From the NCBI GenBank assembly GCA_029262855.1, contig JAJCYP010000061.1, positions 1 to 57,134 on the forward strand: 57,134 nt of DNA, in the 5' to 3' direction. Below the pieces are notes generated by a model. The model made no database searches, had not been told where the DNA came from, and worked only from the letters and a program-made list of their open reading frames with translations. Source of the stretch: Bacteroidota bacterium (lineage in GTDB: Bacteria > Bacteroidota > Rhodothermia > Rhodothermales > UBA10348). Position 1 is the stretch's first letter, and each line of letters opens with the position of its first letter. A program made the translations under genes and the position numbers. Below, in pieces: positions 1 through 7,779 of this stretch.

Positions 1-333
1 GTCCGTCGCGGCGACCACCAAAATGGCGCCGTCCATCTGGGCCGCACCCGTGACCATGTTCTTCACATAGTCGGCGTGACCCGGACAGTCCACGTGGGCA
101 TAGTGACGGGCATCCGTCTCATACTCCACGTGAGCCGTCGCAATCGTGATTCCACGCTCGCGCTCCTCAGGGGCGTTATCGATTGAATCGAAGCTGCGCA
201 GCTCGTTGCCCTCAACTCGCTTGGCAAGCACTGTCGTGATTGCGGCCGTGAGGGTGGTCTTGCCGTGGTCAACATGACCAATCGTGCCCACGTTCACGTG
301 CGGCTTGTTACGCTGAAATGTCTCCTTCGCCAT
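1..333 (-). CDS. tuf: Elongation factor Tu, N-terminal part (cut by window edge)
   Basis: Translating the minus strand from the ATG at 333 gives [19 protein letters not shown] and then the G1 loop GHVDHGKTT, the switch region with ERERGITIA, and the G3 motif DCPGHADY. These are diagnostic of EF-Tu, the GTPase that delivers aminoacyl-tRNA to the ribosome. About 111 codons are present and the rest lies beyond base 1. The gene follows four tRNA genes on the same strand, an arrangement well known for bacterial tuf operons, so it is probably co-transcribed with them from the promoter near 943-973. The leader (334-431) can fold into two hairpins. The identity is essentially certain; whether a second tuf copy exists cannot be seen here. 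Confidence 0.97.
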   Translation of the reverse strand, partial: MAKETFQRNKPHVNVGTIGHVDHGKTTLTAAITTVLAKRVEGNELRSFDSIDNAPEERERGITIATAHVEYETDARHYAHVDCPGHADYVKNMVTGAAQMDGAILVVAATD

Positions 334-377
334 GATTGTAGCGCTGTGGCTAGGTTCTCAGATGGTTATCATCGGGA

Positions 378-427
378 CCATGCCGTTTCACTGTGATCGG
401 GCATGGAGTCCGGGGAATTCACCCCGG
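378..427 (-). other. Two hairpins in the tRNA-Thr/tuf spacer
   Basis: Two inverted repeats lie between tRNA-Thr and tuf. CCATGCC (378-384) pairs with GGCATGG (400-406) across 15 bases. CCGGGG (410-415) pairs with CCCCGG (422-427) across 6 bases, starting 5 bases after the 3' end of tRNA-Thr. On the transcript these could mark the tRNA 3' processing boundary or shape the tuf leader. No function is shown directly. Confidence 0.5.
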
Positions 428-431
428 TCAG

Positions 432-503
<72 letters not shown>

Positions 504-516
504 AAGGCGCCATTGC

Positions 517-574
517 GGTCTCTCGAAGCCTGGGACCCGCGATGTTCTCCAGAGGAGAAATCGCGGGAGAGACC
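517..574 (-). other. Long hairpin between tRNA-Gly and tRNA-Thr(GGT)
   Basis: Three nested inverted segments lie between the two tRNA genes. GGTCTCT (517-523) pairs with AGAGACC (568-574), CCCGCGAT (536-543) with ATCGCGGG (560-567), and TTCTCC (545-550) with GGAGAA (554-559), closed by the triloop AGA. This gives 21 base pairs with a one-base bulge and a 12-base one-sided bulge. It fills nearly the whole spacer and may be an RNase III-type or other processing element of the tRNA precursor. The structure is visible in the sequence; the role is inference. Confidence 0.6.
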
Positions 575-576
575 TG

Positions 577-649
577 AGCGGGAGACGAGATTCGAACTCG
601 CGACCCTCAGCTTGGAAGGCTGATGCTCTACCAACTGAGCTACTCCCGC
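577..649 (-). tRNA. tRNA-Gly (anticodon TCC)
   Basis: The minus strand 649-577 folds into a 73-base cloverleaf. Acceptor GCGGGAG pairs with CTCCCGC, the D-arm is of the AGCTCAGTTGGTAGAGC type, anticodon stem TCAGC/GCTGA encloses loop CTTCCAA (anticodon TCC), and the T-arm carries AGTTCGAATCT. CCA is not encoded. Confidence 0.96.
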
Positions 650-678
650 TTGCAAAAACGGGCGCCGGTCGCGATTTG

Positions 679-760
679 TGGACGGGGGAGGATTCGAACC
701 TCCGAAGGCTAAGCCACTGGATTTACAGTCCAGCCCGGTTGACCGCTTCGGTACCCGTCC
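679..760 (-). tRNA. tRNA-Tyr (anticodon GTA)
   Basis: The minus strand 760-679 is an 82-base class II tRNA with a long variable arm. Acceptor GGACGGG pairs with CCCGTCC, anticodon stem CTGGA/TCCAG encloses loop CTGTAAA (anticodon GTA), and the T-arm carries GGTTCGAATCC. The long variable arm and GTA anticodon identify tRNA-Tyr. Confidence 0.96.
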
Positions 761-785
761 ATTGAGCCAGTTTCCTGGCGCGACC

Positions 786-802
786 GGCGCCACGAAGGCG
801 CC
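786..802. other. Hairpin between tRNA-Thr(TGT) and tRNA-Tyr
   Basis: GGCGCC at 786-791 and again at 797-802, each self-complementary, can form a 6-bp stem with a 5-base loop. TTTT follows on the plus strand only. No plus-strand gene ends here, so it is more likely a spacer structure in the minus-strand tRNA precursor than a terminator. Confidence 0.35.
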
Positions 803-838
803 TTTTCAATCTGTCAAAGTGCCGGCGAGGCCAGATGG

Positions 839-911
839 AGCTGGCGGAGGGACTCGAACCCCCAACCTGCTCATTACAAATGAGCTGCTCTACCAATTGA
901 GCTACGCCAGC
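839..911 (-). tRNA. tRNA-Thr (anticodon TGT)
   Basis: The minus strand 911-839 folds into a 73-base cloverleaf. Acceptor GCTGGCG pairs with CGCCAGC, the D-arm is TAGCTCAATTGGTAGAGC, anticodon stem GCTCA/TGAGC encloses loop TTTGTAA (anticodon TGT), and the T-arm carries GGTTCGAGTCC. It is the first gene of the Thr-Tyr-Gly-Thr-tuf unit, whose order and anticodons match the E. coli thrU-tyrU-glyT-thrT-tufB operon. Confidence 0.96.
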
Positions 912-942
912 AGCAGGTAGCCTGCAAATCAGGCCAGACACC

Positions 943-973
943 CAAACTACCCTTCCTGTTGAACGCAAGTCAA
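943..973 (-). promoter_or_regulatory. Predicted promoter of the tRNA-tuf operon
   Basis: On the minus strand TTGACT (973-968) is followed after 18 bases by TAGTTTG (949-943). The predicted transcription start is a short distance ahead of the first tRNA (5' end at 911). TTGACT is a good -35 match. The downstream box resembles the Bacteroidetes -7 element (TAnnTTTG) with one base fewer, and recurs upstream of tkt and serA in this window. Confidence 0.5.
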
Positions 974-1007
974 CATTCGGGGGCGAAAGATCGGTGAAAG
1001 CATTCCT

Positions 1008-1646
1008 TCAGGATTCATCCCCGACGGCATCCTCGGGTATCTGACGGTTAAGCCAGAATCGAGTCAGTTGGACACCGACGAACACCACCATCAAAATGAC
1101 AACCACCTCGCCGTAGCCGCGCAGATACTCACCAACCACCTCCCAGTTCTCTCCAATGTAAAAGCCGGCCACCGTCAGGAGGATGGTCCACACCAGCGCA
1201 GATACTGTCGCCCAGAAAATTGTCGGCCCGATGGGCTTGTGCGCCATCCCGACAGACAGGGAAATCACGGACCGCAAACCGCTCAGGAACCGGTTGGCAG
1301 CCACGAGTCCATACCCCCACCGTGCCAGGTAGGCGCGCGCCGCCAACATCCGCTTCTTGGGTAGCCAACGGAACCGATCCGGAGTGAGTATGGCCGTTCC
1401 AAGCTTGCTCCCTATCCCATACATGGACATGAACCCGGCCGCCCCGCCCAGGGTGGACAACAGAACCACCATGGTCACGTCCAGCCGTCCAAGCCCGGCC
1501 AGGTACCCACCGAAGACGACGATCATATCGCCGGGGATGGGCGGCAGAACGTTTTCGCCGTAGGCCACGAGGAGAATCAGGAAGTAGATCCAGCCCTGCG
1601 GCAAGTCCGACATCCAGGCCACGAGATCGACAAGGAGTTCGCCCAC
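1008..1646 (-). CDS. DedA-family membrane protein (VTT domain)
   Basis: A polytopic inner-membrane protein of 212 residues. It shows the DedA hallmarks: an N-terminal re-entrant segment containing ENVLPPIPGD, then FGGYLAG, a Gly-rich helix, and the basic motif NRFLSGLRS followed by more membrane helices. DedA proteins are linked to lipid scrambling and membrane homeostasis, including recycling of undecaprenyl or other carrier lipids. I chose the GTG at 1646 because AGAGG sits 6 bases upstream and the start then falls just past the ispF stop; an ATG at 1670 would overlap ispF by 22 bases and add eight unconserved residues. It is the last gene of the queA-ispD-ispF-dedA run. Confidence 0.88.
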   Translation of the reverse strand: MGELLVDLVAWMSDLPQGWIYFLILLVAYGENVLPPIPGDMIVVFGGYLAGLGRLDVTMVVLLSTLGGAAGFMSMYGIGSKLGTAILTPDRFRWLPKKRMLAARAYLARWGYGLVAANRFLSGLRSVISLSVGMAHKPIGPTIFWATVSALVWTILLTVAGFYIGENWEVVGEYLRGYGEVVVILMVVFVGVQLTRFWLNRQIPEDAVGDES

Positions 1647-1648
1647 GC

Positions 1649-2134
1649 TCAGCCTCTGATGACGGTACACACCGCATAGGCAGCCGCTCCTTCCCTCGTC
1701 CCCACAAATCCCATCTGCTCCGAGGTCGTGGCCTTCACAGAAACCTGCCCCCGATCAACCTCCAGGATTTCGGCAATACGCGCCCTCATGGCATCGATGT
1801 GCGGACGGAGCTTGGGCTTTTCGAGGACCACAGTTGCGTCCACATTCCCGACCGTCCAGCCGTCGCCCGCGATGCGCTCGACGACTCCGGCCAGCAGCAT
1901 GCCCGAATCGGCATCCTTCCACGCAGCGTCCGTGTCCGGGTACAGAGCGCCGATGTCCCCCATGGCAAGTGCTCCGAGGACGGCGTCGGTAATCGCATGC
2001 AAGAGCACGTCCGCATCGGAATGACCCAGCAGCCCGATGTCTGATGGGATTTCCAGGCCACCCAATACGAGGCGTCTCCCGGCCACCAGTCGGTGCACAT
2101 CGTAGCCAAACCCTATTCGCAGGTCGCTCCCCAT
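1649..2134 (-). CDS. ispF: 2-C-methyl-D-erythritol 2,4-cyclodiphosphate synthase
   Basis: 161 residues, the usual IspF length. The N-terminal GYDVHR supplies the zinc ligands Asp and His, and GHSDADVLLHAITDA supplies the third zinc ligand and substrate-binding residues. DIG.LYPDTD and the C-terminal KATTSEQMGFVGTREG are also typical. The enzyme converts CDP-methylerythritol 2-phosphate to the cyclic diphosphate in the MEP isoprenoid pathway and works as a cytosolic trimer. GGGAGG lies 10 bases before the ATG. It follows ispD with a two-base gap, so consecutive pathway enzymes are translated from one message. Confidence 0.97.
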   Translation of the reverse strand: MGSDLRIGFGYDVHRLVAGRRLVLGGLEIPSDIGLLGHSDADVLLHAITDAVLGALAMGDIGALYPDTDAAWKDADSGMLLAGVVERIAGDGWTVGNVDATVVLEKPKLRPHIDAMRARIAEILEVDRGQVSVKATTSEQMGFVGTREGAAAYAVCTVIRG

Positions 2135-2136
2135 GC

Positions 2137-2889
2137 CTATCGAGCCTCCCGCGAAAGCTCGCCATCAACACCCTCGCGGCTTAACACCGAATCCCACACG
2201 GGCCAGTAGTTCATCGCGCGCTCCCAGTCATCCGGCGTCGTGATCTTGACGTTGTCCATGGTGCCGTCAACCAGATAGACCTGCTCACCAAGACCCATGA
2301 CTAATGCGACGTCATCGGTTGCGTTCAGTATTTCGTCCTCCGGACGGGAATGTGCCCTGGTCAGGACATCTCGGCTGAAGCCCTGTGGAGTCTGCATGCG
2401 GACCAGGCCGGTTCGATCGACGGCGTCGCCAAAAACCCCGTCGGCCACTCTGCGAACCGTGTCCACGACCGGGACGGCTGGGGCGGCCGCTCCATACTGC
2501 TTCACGGCCTGAATGACCGAGGAGATCTGGGACTGCCTCACGAAGGGTCTTACCGCATCGTGAACCAGCACCAACTCGACCAGGGGCGGGAGCGCCTCGA
2601 TTCCGGCCCGAACCGATTCCTGCCTGGTACTGCCGCCGGCGACCACCCTCTCCAGCTTGCTTATTCCCACCCGCCTGAACTCTTCCTTCAGCGGGCGGAC
2701 GGCACCCTCGGGTGCAACAACGATAATCTGGTGGATCTCCGGATGACGCTCAAACGCCAGGAGCGTTTGTACGATCACCGGCTTTCCGCCAAGCTCCCGG
2801 AATTGCTTTCGATGACCACCAAGCCGACTCCCCGAGCCGGCTGCCGGGACAATGACCGCAATCTCTCCGGGTAAGCCTGATTCGTGCAC
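2137..2889 (-). CDS. ispD: 2-C-methyl-D-erythritol 4-phosphate cytidylyltransferase
   Basis: 250 residues. The N-terminal nucleotide-binding signature is AVIVPAAGSGSRLGG with RKQF shortly after, followed by the catalytic region HDAVRPFV and a C-terminal KITTPDDWERA, all typical of IspD. The enzyme activates methylerythritol phosphate with CTP in the MEP isoprenoid pathway. It sits between queA (48-base gap) and ispF. The last stretch after about residue 230 (ending in ELSREAR) is a short variable extension. The first residues MHESGLPGE are not conserved, so the true start could lie a few codons downstream. Confidence 0.96.
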   Translation of the reverse strand: MHESGLPGEIAVIVPAAGSGSRLGGHRKQFRELGGKPVIVQTLLAFERHPEIHQIIVVAPEGAVRPLKEEFRRVGISKLERVVAGGSTRQESVRAGIEALPPLVELVLVHDAVRPFVRQSQISSVIQAVKQYGAAAPAVPVVDTVRRVADGVFGDAVDRTGLVRMQTPQGFSRDVLTRAHSRPEDEILNATDDVALVMGLGEQVYLVDGTMDNVKITTPDDWERAMNYWPVWDSVLSREGVDGELSREAR

Positions 2890-2937
2890 GATTGTTCAGT
2901 TGCCTGGACTTTGGAGCGCACTCCTCCACGGGGCGCA

Positions 2938-3990
2938 TCAGAGGATAAGCATGGCGTCGCCGAACGAAAACAGGCGATACTCTTCCTTCATGGCCACCTG
3001 GTAGGCCTCCATCGTGAACTCGTAGCCGGCAAACGCCGCCACCAGCATGACCAGCGTGCTGCGGGGCATGTGGAAGTTGGTGATGAGCCGCTCCGCAATT
3101 CTGAACTCGTACGGCGGATAAATGAACTTGTCCGTCCAGCCCCGATTCGCCTTGAGCATATTCGCGGCCGAAAGACTGGATTCGATGGCCCGCACGACGG
3201 TGGTGCCCAGGGCCGTCACCGTCTTGGTCTTGGAGCCGAGCGCCTCGTTCACCCTCTCCTGGGTGCTGAACGGAATATTGAAGTACTCGGAGTCCATCCG
3301 GTGCTTCGTCAGGTCCTCCACTTCGACGGGACGGAAGGTGCCGAGTCCGACATGCAGGGTCACGGGAGCAATGCTGACTCCCTTCTCCATCAGACCATTG
3401 ACGATGCCCGGCGTGAAGTGGAGGCCGGCCGTCGGGGCCGCGACTGCACCGCGCTCTTCGGCGAATACCGTCTGGTAGCGCTCGCGATCTTCCGGCTCCA
3501 CGTCGCGCTTGATGTACGGCGGAATCGGCGTCTCACCGATTTCGTCGATCTTCCTGTAGAGATCTTCGATGTCTCCTTCGTGAACAAACCGGATTGTCCG
3601 GCCACGCGAGGTTGTGTTGTCAATCACCTCGGCCACCAGGCCGTTCTCGAAGTAGAGCTTGTTGCCAATCCGGATCTTGCGAGCCGGATCCACGATCACG
3701 TCCCAGAGCCTGTTTTCCGCGTTCAGTTCCCGCAGAAGGAAAACCTCGATCCGGGCGCCCGTCTTTTCCTTGTTGCCGTACAGACGTGCCGGAAACACCT
3801 TGGTGTTGTTGACCACAAGCGCATCGCCCTTGCCGAAGTAGTCAACGATGTCGGTAAACTTCTTGTGCTCAATGGTACCAGCCGCGCGATTCAGTACCAT
3901 CAAGCGGGACTGATCTCGGGGCTCAATCGGGTACTTCGCAATTAGCTGGCGTGGAAAATCAAAGTCGAAATTCGACAGTTTCATCGCCAT
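2938..3990 (-). CDS. queA: S-adenosylmethionine:tRNA ribosyltransferase-isomerase
   Basis: 350 residues, full length for QueA. Recognisable segments are [18 protein letters not shown] near the N-terminus, [15 protein letters not shown], the [10 protein letters not shown] motif in the middle, [10 protein letters not shown], and [18 protein letters not shown] near the end. The enzyme transfers the ribosyl part of SAM to preQ1 in tRNA to form epoxyqueuosine. Two ATGs lie in frame (3990 and 3984); the first has GAGG about 8 bases upstream. It is the first gene of the queA-ispD-ispF-dedA run, with a predicted promoter at 4039-4067. Confidence 0.97.
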   Translation of the reverse strand: MAMKLSNFDFDFPRQLIAKYPIEPRDQSRLMVLNRAAGTIEHKKFTDIVDYFGKGDALVVNNTKVFPARLYGNKEKTGARIEVFLLRELNAENRLWDVIVDPARKIRIGNKLYFENGLVAEVIDNTTSRGRTIRFVHEGDIEDLYRKIDEIGETPIPPYIKRDVEPEDRERYQTVFAEERGAVAAPTAGLHFTPGIVNGLMEKGVSIAPVTLHVGLGTFRPVEVEDLTKHRMDSEYFNIPFSTQERVNEALGSKTKTVTALGTTVVRAIESSLSAANMLKANRGWTDKFIYPPYEFRIAERLITNFHMPRSTLVMLVAAFAGYEFTMEAYQVAMKEEYRLFSFGDAMLIL

Positions 3991-4038
3991 AGTTTCTTCC
4001 TCTTAAAGAGCGTCTTGAGTCCCTGAAATGAGGGGGAG

Positions 4039-4067
4039 AATATAGGTTGGCTTGGCGCCTGGGCCAA
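4039..4067 (-). promoter_or_regulatory. Predicted promoter of queA operon
   Basis: On the minus strand TTGGCC (4067-4062) and TATATT (4044-4039) are separated by 17 bases, about 50 bases before the queA start. It lies back to back with the predicted plus-strand promoter at 4077-4105. Confidence 0.38.
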
Positions 4068-4076
4068 AAACGTGGG

Positions 4077-4105
4077 TTGAACATCTGTCAAAGACGCGTT
4101 ACTAT
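4077..4105 (+). promoter_or_regulatory. Predicted promoter of lipoprotein-TonB receptor pair
   Basis: TTGAAC (4077-4082) and TACTAT (4100-4105) are separated by 17 bases. If used, transcription begins near 4112. That supports the ATG at 4125, with GGAGG at 4118-4122, over the ATG at 4103, which lies inside the -10 box. Confidence 0.4.
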
Positions 4106-4124
4106 GTCCTGCTGTCCGGAGGCT

Positions 4125-4598
4125 ATGAGACTACCACTTTTTCTGGGTGCGCTTGTCCTTGCGGCACTGTTCGCGGCTGCCGGATGTGACCACGGGCTTG
4201 AACCACCCGAGCGCGCCGCCGACGGATCCATCGTTGGGACGGTGACCTACTCGGGCCCTTGGCCTCCCCGGTCCGAGTTTCAGGACCTGCGGTTTGTGGC
4301 CATGCGATTCGTCCCTCAGGACACACTGGACTTCCTGCAGCTCAATCGGATGGCGATTTCCAGTACGCTCGCCTACGGCGTTGAACAGGACAGCTTCCGA
4401 ATCTCGGCGGTGGCTCCGGGTGTCTTCCTGTACTCCGGTGTCGCGCAGCAGCAGACGAGTGATATCCTGTCGTGGCGGCCGGTTGGCCTGTTCGAGGACA
4501 ACGCGGGCTTGTTCAGCGTGGAGCCCGGAGCCGAAACCCGCATCAACCTGACCGTGGATTTCGAGAACCTGCCGGTCTTTCCCCCGGAGGACCTCTGA
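4125..4598 (+). CDS. Small lipoprotein encoded ahead of a TonB receptor
   Basis: 157 residues with a clear lipoprotein signal: MRLPLFLGALVLAALFAAAGC, with the lipobox AAGC at about residues 18-21. The mature part looks all-beta and Gly/Pro punctuated, without a domain I recognise. GTVTYSGPWPP suggests a carboxypeptidase-regulatory or transthyretin-like fold, but that is a guess. Its stop TGA overlaps the ATG of the TonB receptor (TGATG), so the two are translationally coupled. It may be a surface- or periplasm-facing partner of that receptor. The start was chosen for the signal peptide; GGAGG is unusually close (2 bases), so the start is uncertain by up to eight codons. Confidence 0.75.
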   Translation: MRLPLFLGALVLAALFAAAGCDHGLEPPERAADGSIVGTVTYSGPWPPRSEFQDLRFVAMRFVPQDTLDFLQLNRMAISSTLAYGVEQDSFRISAVAPGVFLYSGVAQQQTSDILSWRPVGLFEDNAGLFSVEPGAETRINLTVDFENLPVFPPEDL

Positions 4599-6835
4599 TG
4601 TGGCGGGCACTCATCTTTTTCCTCCTGGCCGGACTCCCGGCTGCCGGTGTGACGGCCCAGTCAGCCTCGGTGGCCGGCCGTGTCGTGGATGAAGCCGGCA
4701 TCCCTCTGCCGGGGGTAAACGTCGTAGTCGCCGGTACCATTCGTGGAAGCGCCACAGACGTGAACGGACGCTACGAGATACCGGGCCTTACGCCGGGCAC
4801 GGTTCGGTTGTCGGCTTCTGCCATCGGCTTTCAGACTTCAGTTCGAGATCTGACCCTCGCCCCCGGTGCCACGACGGTTGATTTCGTTCTCATGGAGGAC
4901 GTCCTGCAGACCGGCGAGGTGGTTGTCACGGCATCGCGGCGACCGCAGGCGCTGCTGGAGGCCCCCGCCAGCGTATCCGTGCTTTCGACGGCCGACCTGG
5001 ACGTTCGAAACATCGTCGCCCTGGACGACGCACTGCGGTACGTGCCCGGCGTTCATGTTCAGGAGAATCAAGTAAACGTCCGCGGGTCGTCTGGCTTCGC
5101 CTACAACACAGGCAGTCGGGTACTCCTGCTTCTGGACGGGATGCCCCTCCTGACGCCCGACTCGGACGGAATGCCCTTTGACGCGCTGCCCATCGCGCAG
5201 ATAGAGCGCATCGAGGTCCTCAAAGGACCCGGATCGGCACTATATGGCGGCGGGGCGCTTGGAGGTGTAGTCAACGTCATCACCCGGGACGCCGGCCCGG
5301 ATCCCCAGACCACCGTCTCGGGATTCCTGGGTGCCCACGCGCCAGTCCGCTACCAGGTATGGCGCACCGGTTATCCCAAAGGCGGCCAGTTCCGCGCGTT
5401 CGGGGGCTTGTCGGTTTCCCACTCGCGCCGCCTCTCCGAGGATTGGGGCGGCTGGTTCAATCTCTCGATTCGCCGGGATGAAGGCTATCTCAACTTCAAC
5501 CGGGCCTCCTTTCTGCAGGCGTTCACCAAGGTGAACTGGACGCCCAAGTCGGGTCGGCGCGGTGAACTGCTGCTTGGTTTCCTGGCTCGGGAAAAGGACA
5601 ACTTTCTTTTCTGGAACGGCGCACGGGATGCTCTGAACCCGGGCTCTCTGGCCATCGGCTCACAAACTTCCACAGGCGATCCGACCGGGACGAACGACAT
5701 TTTTGCCAACCAGCTCACCGTGCTCCCGTCGTTCTCGAGCTTTGTGGGTGACCACATTTTCTATGCTCTCCGGGGCCGCGTTTTTGGGTCCGTCCTGCGC
5801 CCTCTGGACGCCGAGGGCAACGTGGAATCGCTTGACAACGGCACGCTCGGAATCCGGTACGGTGGAGAAGCCCAGGTTGATTGGGTACCGAACGAGTCCC
5901 GGACGGTGACCCTCGGTGTTTCGGGTGATGCCATGGTGACCCAGTCCTCGTTCTTTGTCACGGCCGACGGGGATTCGACGGGTGGGCAGCCGGAGACGGC
6001 CTTCTTCGCCCAGTGGGAGGAGCGGCTCGGCGCGGTCTCCGCATCGGGCGGCCTGAGGCTCGACCGCTATGCCATCGACACCGGAACCACCCTTCAACGA
6101 CTGAGCCCCAAGGTGGCCGCATCGCTTATCGTGGGTCCCAGAACTTCCCTGAGGGTGTCCTACGGGCACGGCTTCCGCGCGCCCAGTCTCGCAGAGCGTT
6201 TCACAGACAACCAGGACTTCTTCCCGATCGTCCGCAATCTGTCGCTGAAGCCCGAACGCAACATCAGCTTTGAAGCCGGGCTCCGGGACACCCGATTCGT
6301 GGCGGCCGGATGGCAGTTGGAGACGGATGTAGCCCTGTTCCTCAGCGAATACTACGACCTGATTGAACCCCGCCTGGTCCCGAAGCTGCGTGCGTTCCAG
6401 TTCATCAACTTGACGCGGGCCCGCATCGCCGGGAGCGAGGTTTCTCTCGAAGCCTCCCGCGGCGGGCATCGGGTACGCTTGGGCTACACCTTGCTGGATG
6501 CCCAGGACAAGACCATCGACGCGCCGCTGGCCTCTCGCTCCAAACACCAGCTGACAACAGGACTCGATGTGGAAGTCCTCGGGATGGTCGCGCTCGGGGC
6601 GGACCTCCGCTTCATGAGTGCGCCCGAGAGCGTGGACACGGATTTCGCCCTCTTTGTCCAGGACGCCGACCTGTTGGTAGGCATGCGTGTGCTGGACCTC
6701 AGGGCCACCTTCAGAAGGGGCCCCATCGCGGCCACGCTGCTCCTCAACAACGCGCTGGACTACTACTATCTGGAGCGGCCAGCCTTCCTGGCGCCGCCGC
6801 GCCATCTGCAGATCAGGGTGAAGGCCACGTTCTGA
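4598..6835 (+). CDS. TonB-dependent outer-membrane receptor
   Basis: 745 residues starting at the ATG at 4598, with GGAGG 7 bases upstream. A signal peptide (about 1-21, ending VTAQ) is followed by a carboxypeptidase-regulatory-like domain (about 24-100; GRVVDEAGIPLPGVNVVVAG, then DVNGRYEIPGL). Next come a TonB-box-like GEVVVTASR, the plug (PGVHVQENQVNVRG, ERIEVLKGPGSALYG, GGVVNVITR) and a beta barrel ending in KATF. The receptor uses proton-motive force through TonB-ExbBD to import a substrate that the sequence does not reveal; siderophore, cobalamin or another ligand are all possible. It is coupled to the upstream lipoprotein gene. It converges with the DinB gene downstream. Confidence 0.94.
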   Translation: MWRALIFFLLAGLPAAGVTAQSASVAGRVVDEAGIPLPGVNVVVAGTIRGSATDVNGRYEIPGLTPGTVRLSASAIGFQTSVRDLTLAPGATTVDFVLMEDVLQTGEVVVTASRRPQALLEAPASVSVLSTADLDVRNIVALDDALRYVPGVHVQENQVNVRGSSGFAYNTGSRVLLLLDGMPLLTPDSDGMPFDALPIAQIERIEVLKGPGSALYGGGALGGVVNVITRDAGPDPQTTVSGFLGAHAPVRYQVWRTGYPKGGQFRAFGGLSVSHSRRLSEDWGGWFNLSIRRDEGYLNFNRASFLQAFTKVNWTPKSGRRGELLLGFLAREKDNFLFWNGARDALNPGSLAIGSQTSTGDPTGTNDIFANQLTVLPSFSSFVGDHIFYALRGRVFGSVLRPLDAEGNVESLDNGTLGIRYGGEAQVDWVPNESRTVTLGVSGDAMVTQSSFFVTADGDSTGGQPETAFFAQWEERLGAVSASGGLRLDRYAIDTGTTLQRLSPKVAASLIVGPRTSLRVSYGHGFRAPSLAERFTDNQDFFPIVRNLSLKPERNISFEAGLRDTRFVAAGWQLETDVALFLSEYYDLIEPRLVPKLRAFQFINLTRARIAGSEVSLEASRGGHRVRLGYTLLDAQDKTIDAPLASRSKHQLTTGLDVEVLGMVALGADLRFMSAPESVDTDFALFVQDADLLVGMRVLDLRATFRRGPIAATLLLNNALDYYYLERPAFLAPPRHLQIRVKATF

Positions 6836-6852
6836 CGCGTGCCCCTTCGCCA

Positions 6853-6898
6853 GACGGCGGACCGGTCTACCGGCCGACGGCGCGCCGGTCTACCAGCC
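6853..6898. repeat. 23-bp tandem duplication across a stop codon
   Basis: Two adjacent 23-bp units (6853-6875 and 6876-6898) match at 20 of 23 positions; both begin GACGGCG and contain CCGGTCTACC. The second unit includes the TAG stop and last codons of the minus-strand DinB gene, while the first is intergenic after the TonB receptor stop. It looks like a local tandem duplication in the space between convergent genes. Confidence 0.6.
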
Positions 6899-7414
6899 CT
6901 TCGCCTCGCGAAGGCTCGTGATATGGGCCACGTGGTGACGCCCGTGCCACTGGTAGGTCTCCAGGAGATTCCAGAGCGTGATGTCGCCACTCTCGGGATG
7001 ATGGAGCGTCCGCTCATAGTGCTCCAGTCTCAACGTATCCAGTAGTCGTGTCCACCGGTCGTGGAGTGCACGAACGAGCGTCAGCGACGGACCCACCGGG
7101 GCATTCGCCGCGTCATCCAGCTTGGCCCACTCACCCTCCTTGTAAGTTCTGATGGTGGGATGATCCTCAGTGAGTGTCAGGCGAAACCGGCAGTAGGCGT
7201 TGACGTGACTGTCCGCGACGTGGTGGACTACCTGCTTTACGGTCCAGCCGTCCTTCCGGTAGGGCGTGTCCAACTGCTTGTCCGTGAGGCCGGCCACGGC
7301 GGCCTCCAGCGCGGCCGGAAGAGCACGGATCCGCTCCCTGAAGACGTCCATGCGTTCGTCGGAAGGTTCCTCGCCTGTTTTCGAAGGGCCAATCGGATAT
7401 CTGGGGTCTGCCAT
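6890..7414 (-). CDS. YfiT-like DinB-family protein (putative bacillithiol transferase)
   Basis: 174 residues. The sequence follows YfiT of Bacillus: an N-terminal RYPIG segment, then WTVKQVVHHVADSH, EGEWAKLDDA and a C-terminal ETYQWHGRHHVAHI. The conserved histidines in the VVHH/DSH and HGRHHVAH motifs form the DinB-type divalent metal site. YfiT/BstA proteins in bacillithiol users are reported as S-transferases joining bacillithiol to electrophiles. A YpdA-like bacillithiol disulfide reductase is also encoded in this window (30691-31710), which supports bacillithiol use. It is the last gene of the tkt run, 6 bases after the 4-helix membrane protein. Family assignment is firm; the exact substrate is inferred. 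Confidence 0.85.
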   Translation of the reverse strand: MADPRYPIGPSKTGEEPSDERMDVFRERIRALPAALEAAVAGLTDKQLDTPYRKDGWTVKQVVHHVADSHVNAYCRFRLTLTEDHPTIRTYKEGEWAKLDDAANAPVGPSLTLVRALHDRWTRLLDTLRLEHYERTLHHPESGDITLWNLLETYQWHGRHHVAHITSLREAKGW

Positions 7415-7420
7415 AACGGT

Positions 7421-7777
7421 CTAGAAAGGCTGGTAGAGGGCCAGGTAGGCAGCGACGAACCCGAGCAGGACGGCCCCGAACAGGAATCCCTTCGACTTCT
7501 CCGGTGCCTTGCGGAGGAGAAAAGGAGCCGCTCCCAGCAGTAGCCAGATCACGAGCTTGCCCCAGACCCAGCCCGGCCAGGAACCCATAATTTCGAGTTT
7601 CGCCAGCATGCCGAAGCCACCCAGAATCAGCAGGAACAGGCCGATTCCGTGCAGGGCTCCGTGCAGTTTCCTCCAGCTCTTGTCGGCGGTGGCGACCGTG
7701 ATGACGGCCCCGCCCATCGCGGCAAACAGCATGAGCAGGCCGAGAATGTGCAGGAGTTTGTAGAAAATGAGCGGCAT
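7421..7777 (-). CDS. Four-helix integral membrane protein, unknown function
   Basis: 118 residues forming about four hydrophobic helices (around 2-24, 37-60, 65-83 and 92-114). A conserved-looking His sits in the first helix (YKLLHILGLL) and LHGALHGIG lies before the second. The pattern of His residues near membrane helices recalls small cytochrome b-like or SirB-like proteins, but no family is certain. It lies two bases after the amidase stop and 6 bases before the YfiT-like gene, so it is part of the same minus-strand operon. Confidence 0.7.
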   Translation of the reverse strand: MPLIFYKLLHILGLLMLFAAMGGAVITVATADKSWRKLHGALHGIGLFLLILGGFGMLAKLEIMGSWPGWVWGKLVIWLLLGAAPFLLRKAPEKSKGFLFGAVLLGFVAAYLALYQPF

Positions 7778-7779
7778 GG

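Noticed and set aside
786-806. Hairpin plus TTTT on the plus strand as a terminator
   Set aside because: No plus-strand gene ends upstream; the element lies within the minus-strand tRNA operon.
2884-3945. 353-codon open frame on the plus strand opposite queA
   Set aside because: queA on the minus strand is full length with all motifs; the plus frame is a GC-rich antisense shadow without start signals or family features.
5660-6805. 381-codon open frame on the minus strand under the TonB receptor
   Set aside because: The receptor reading is complete with plug and barrel signatures. The antisense translation has no domain or signal.
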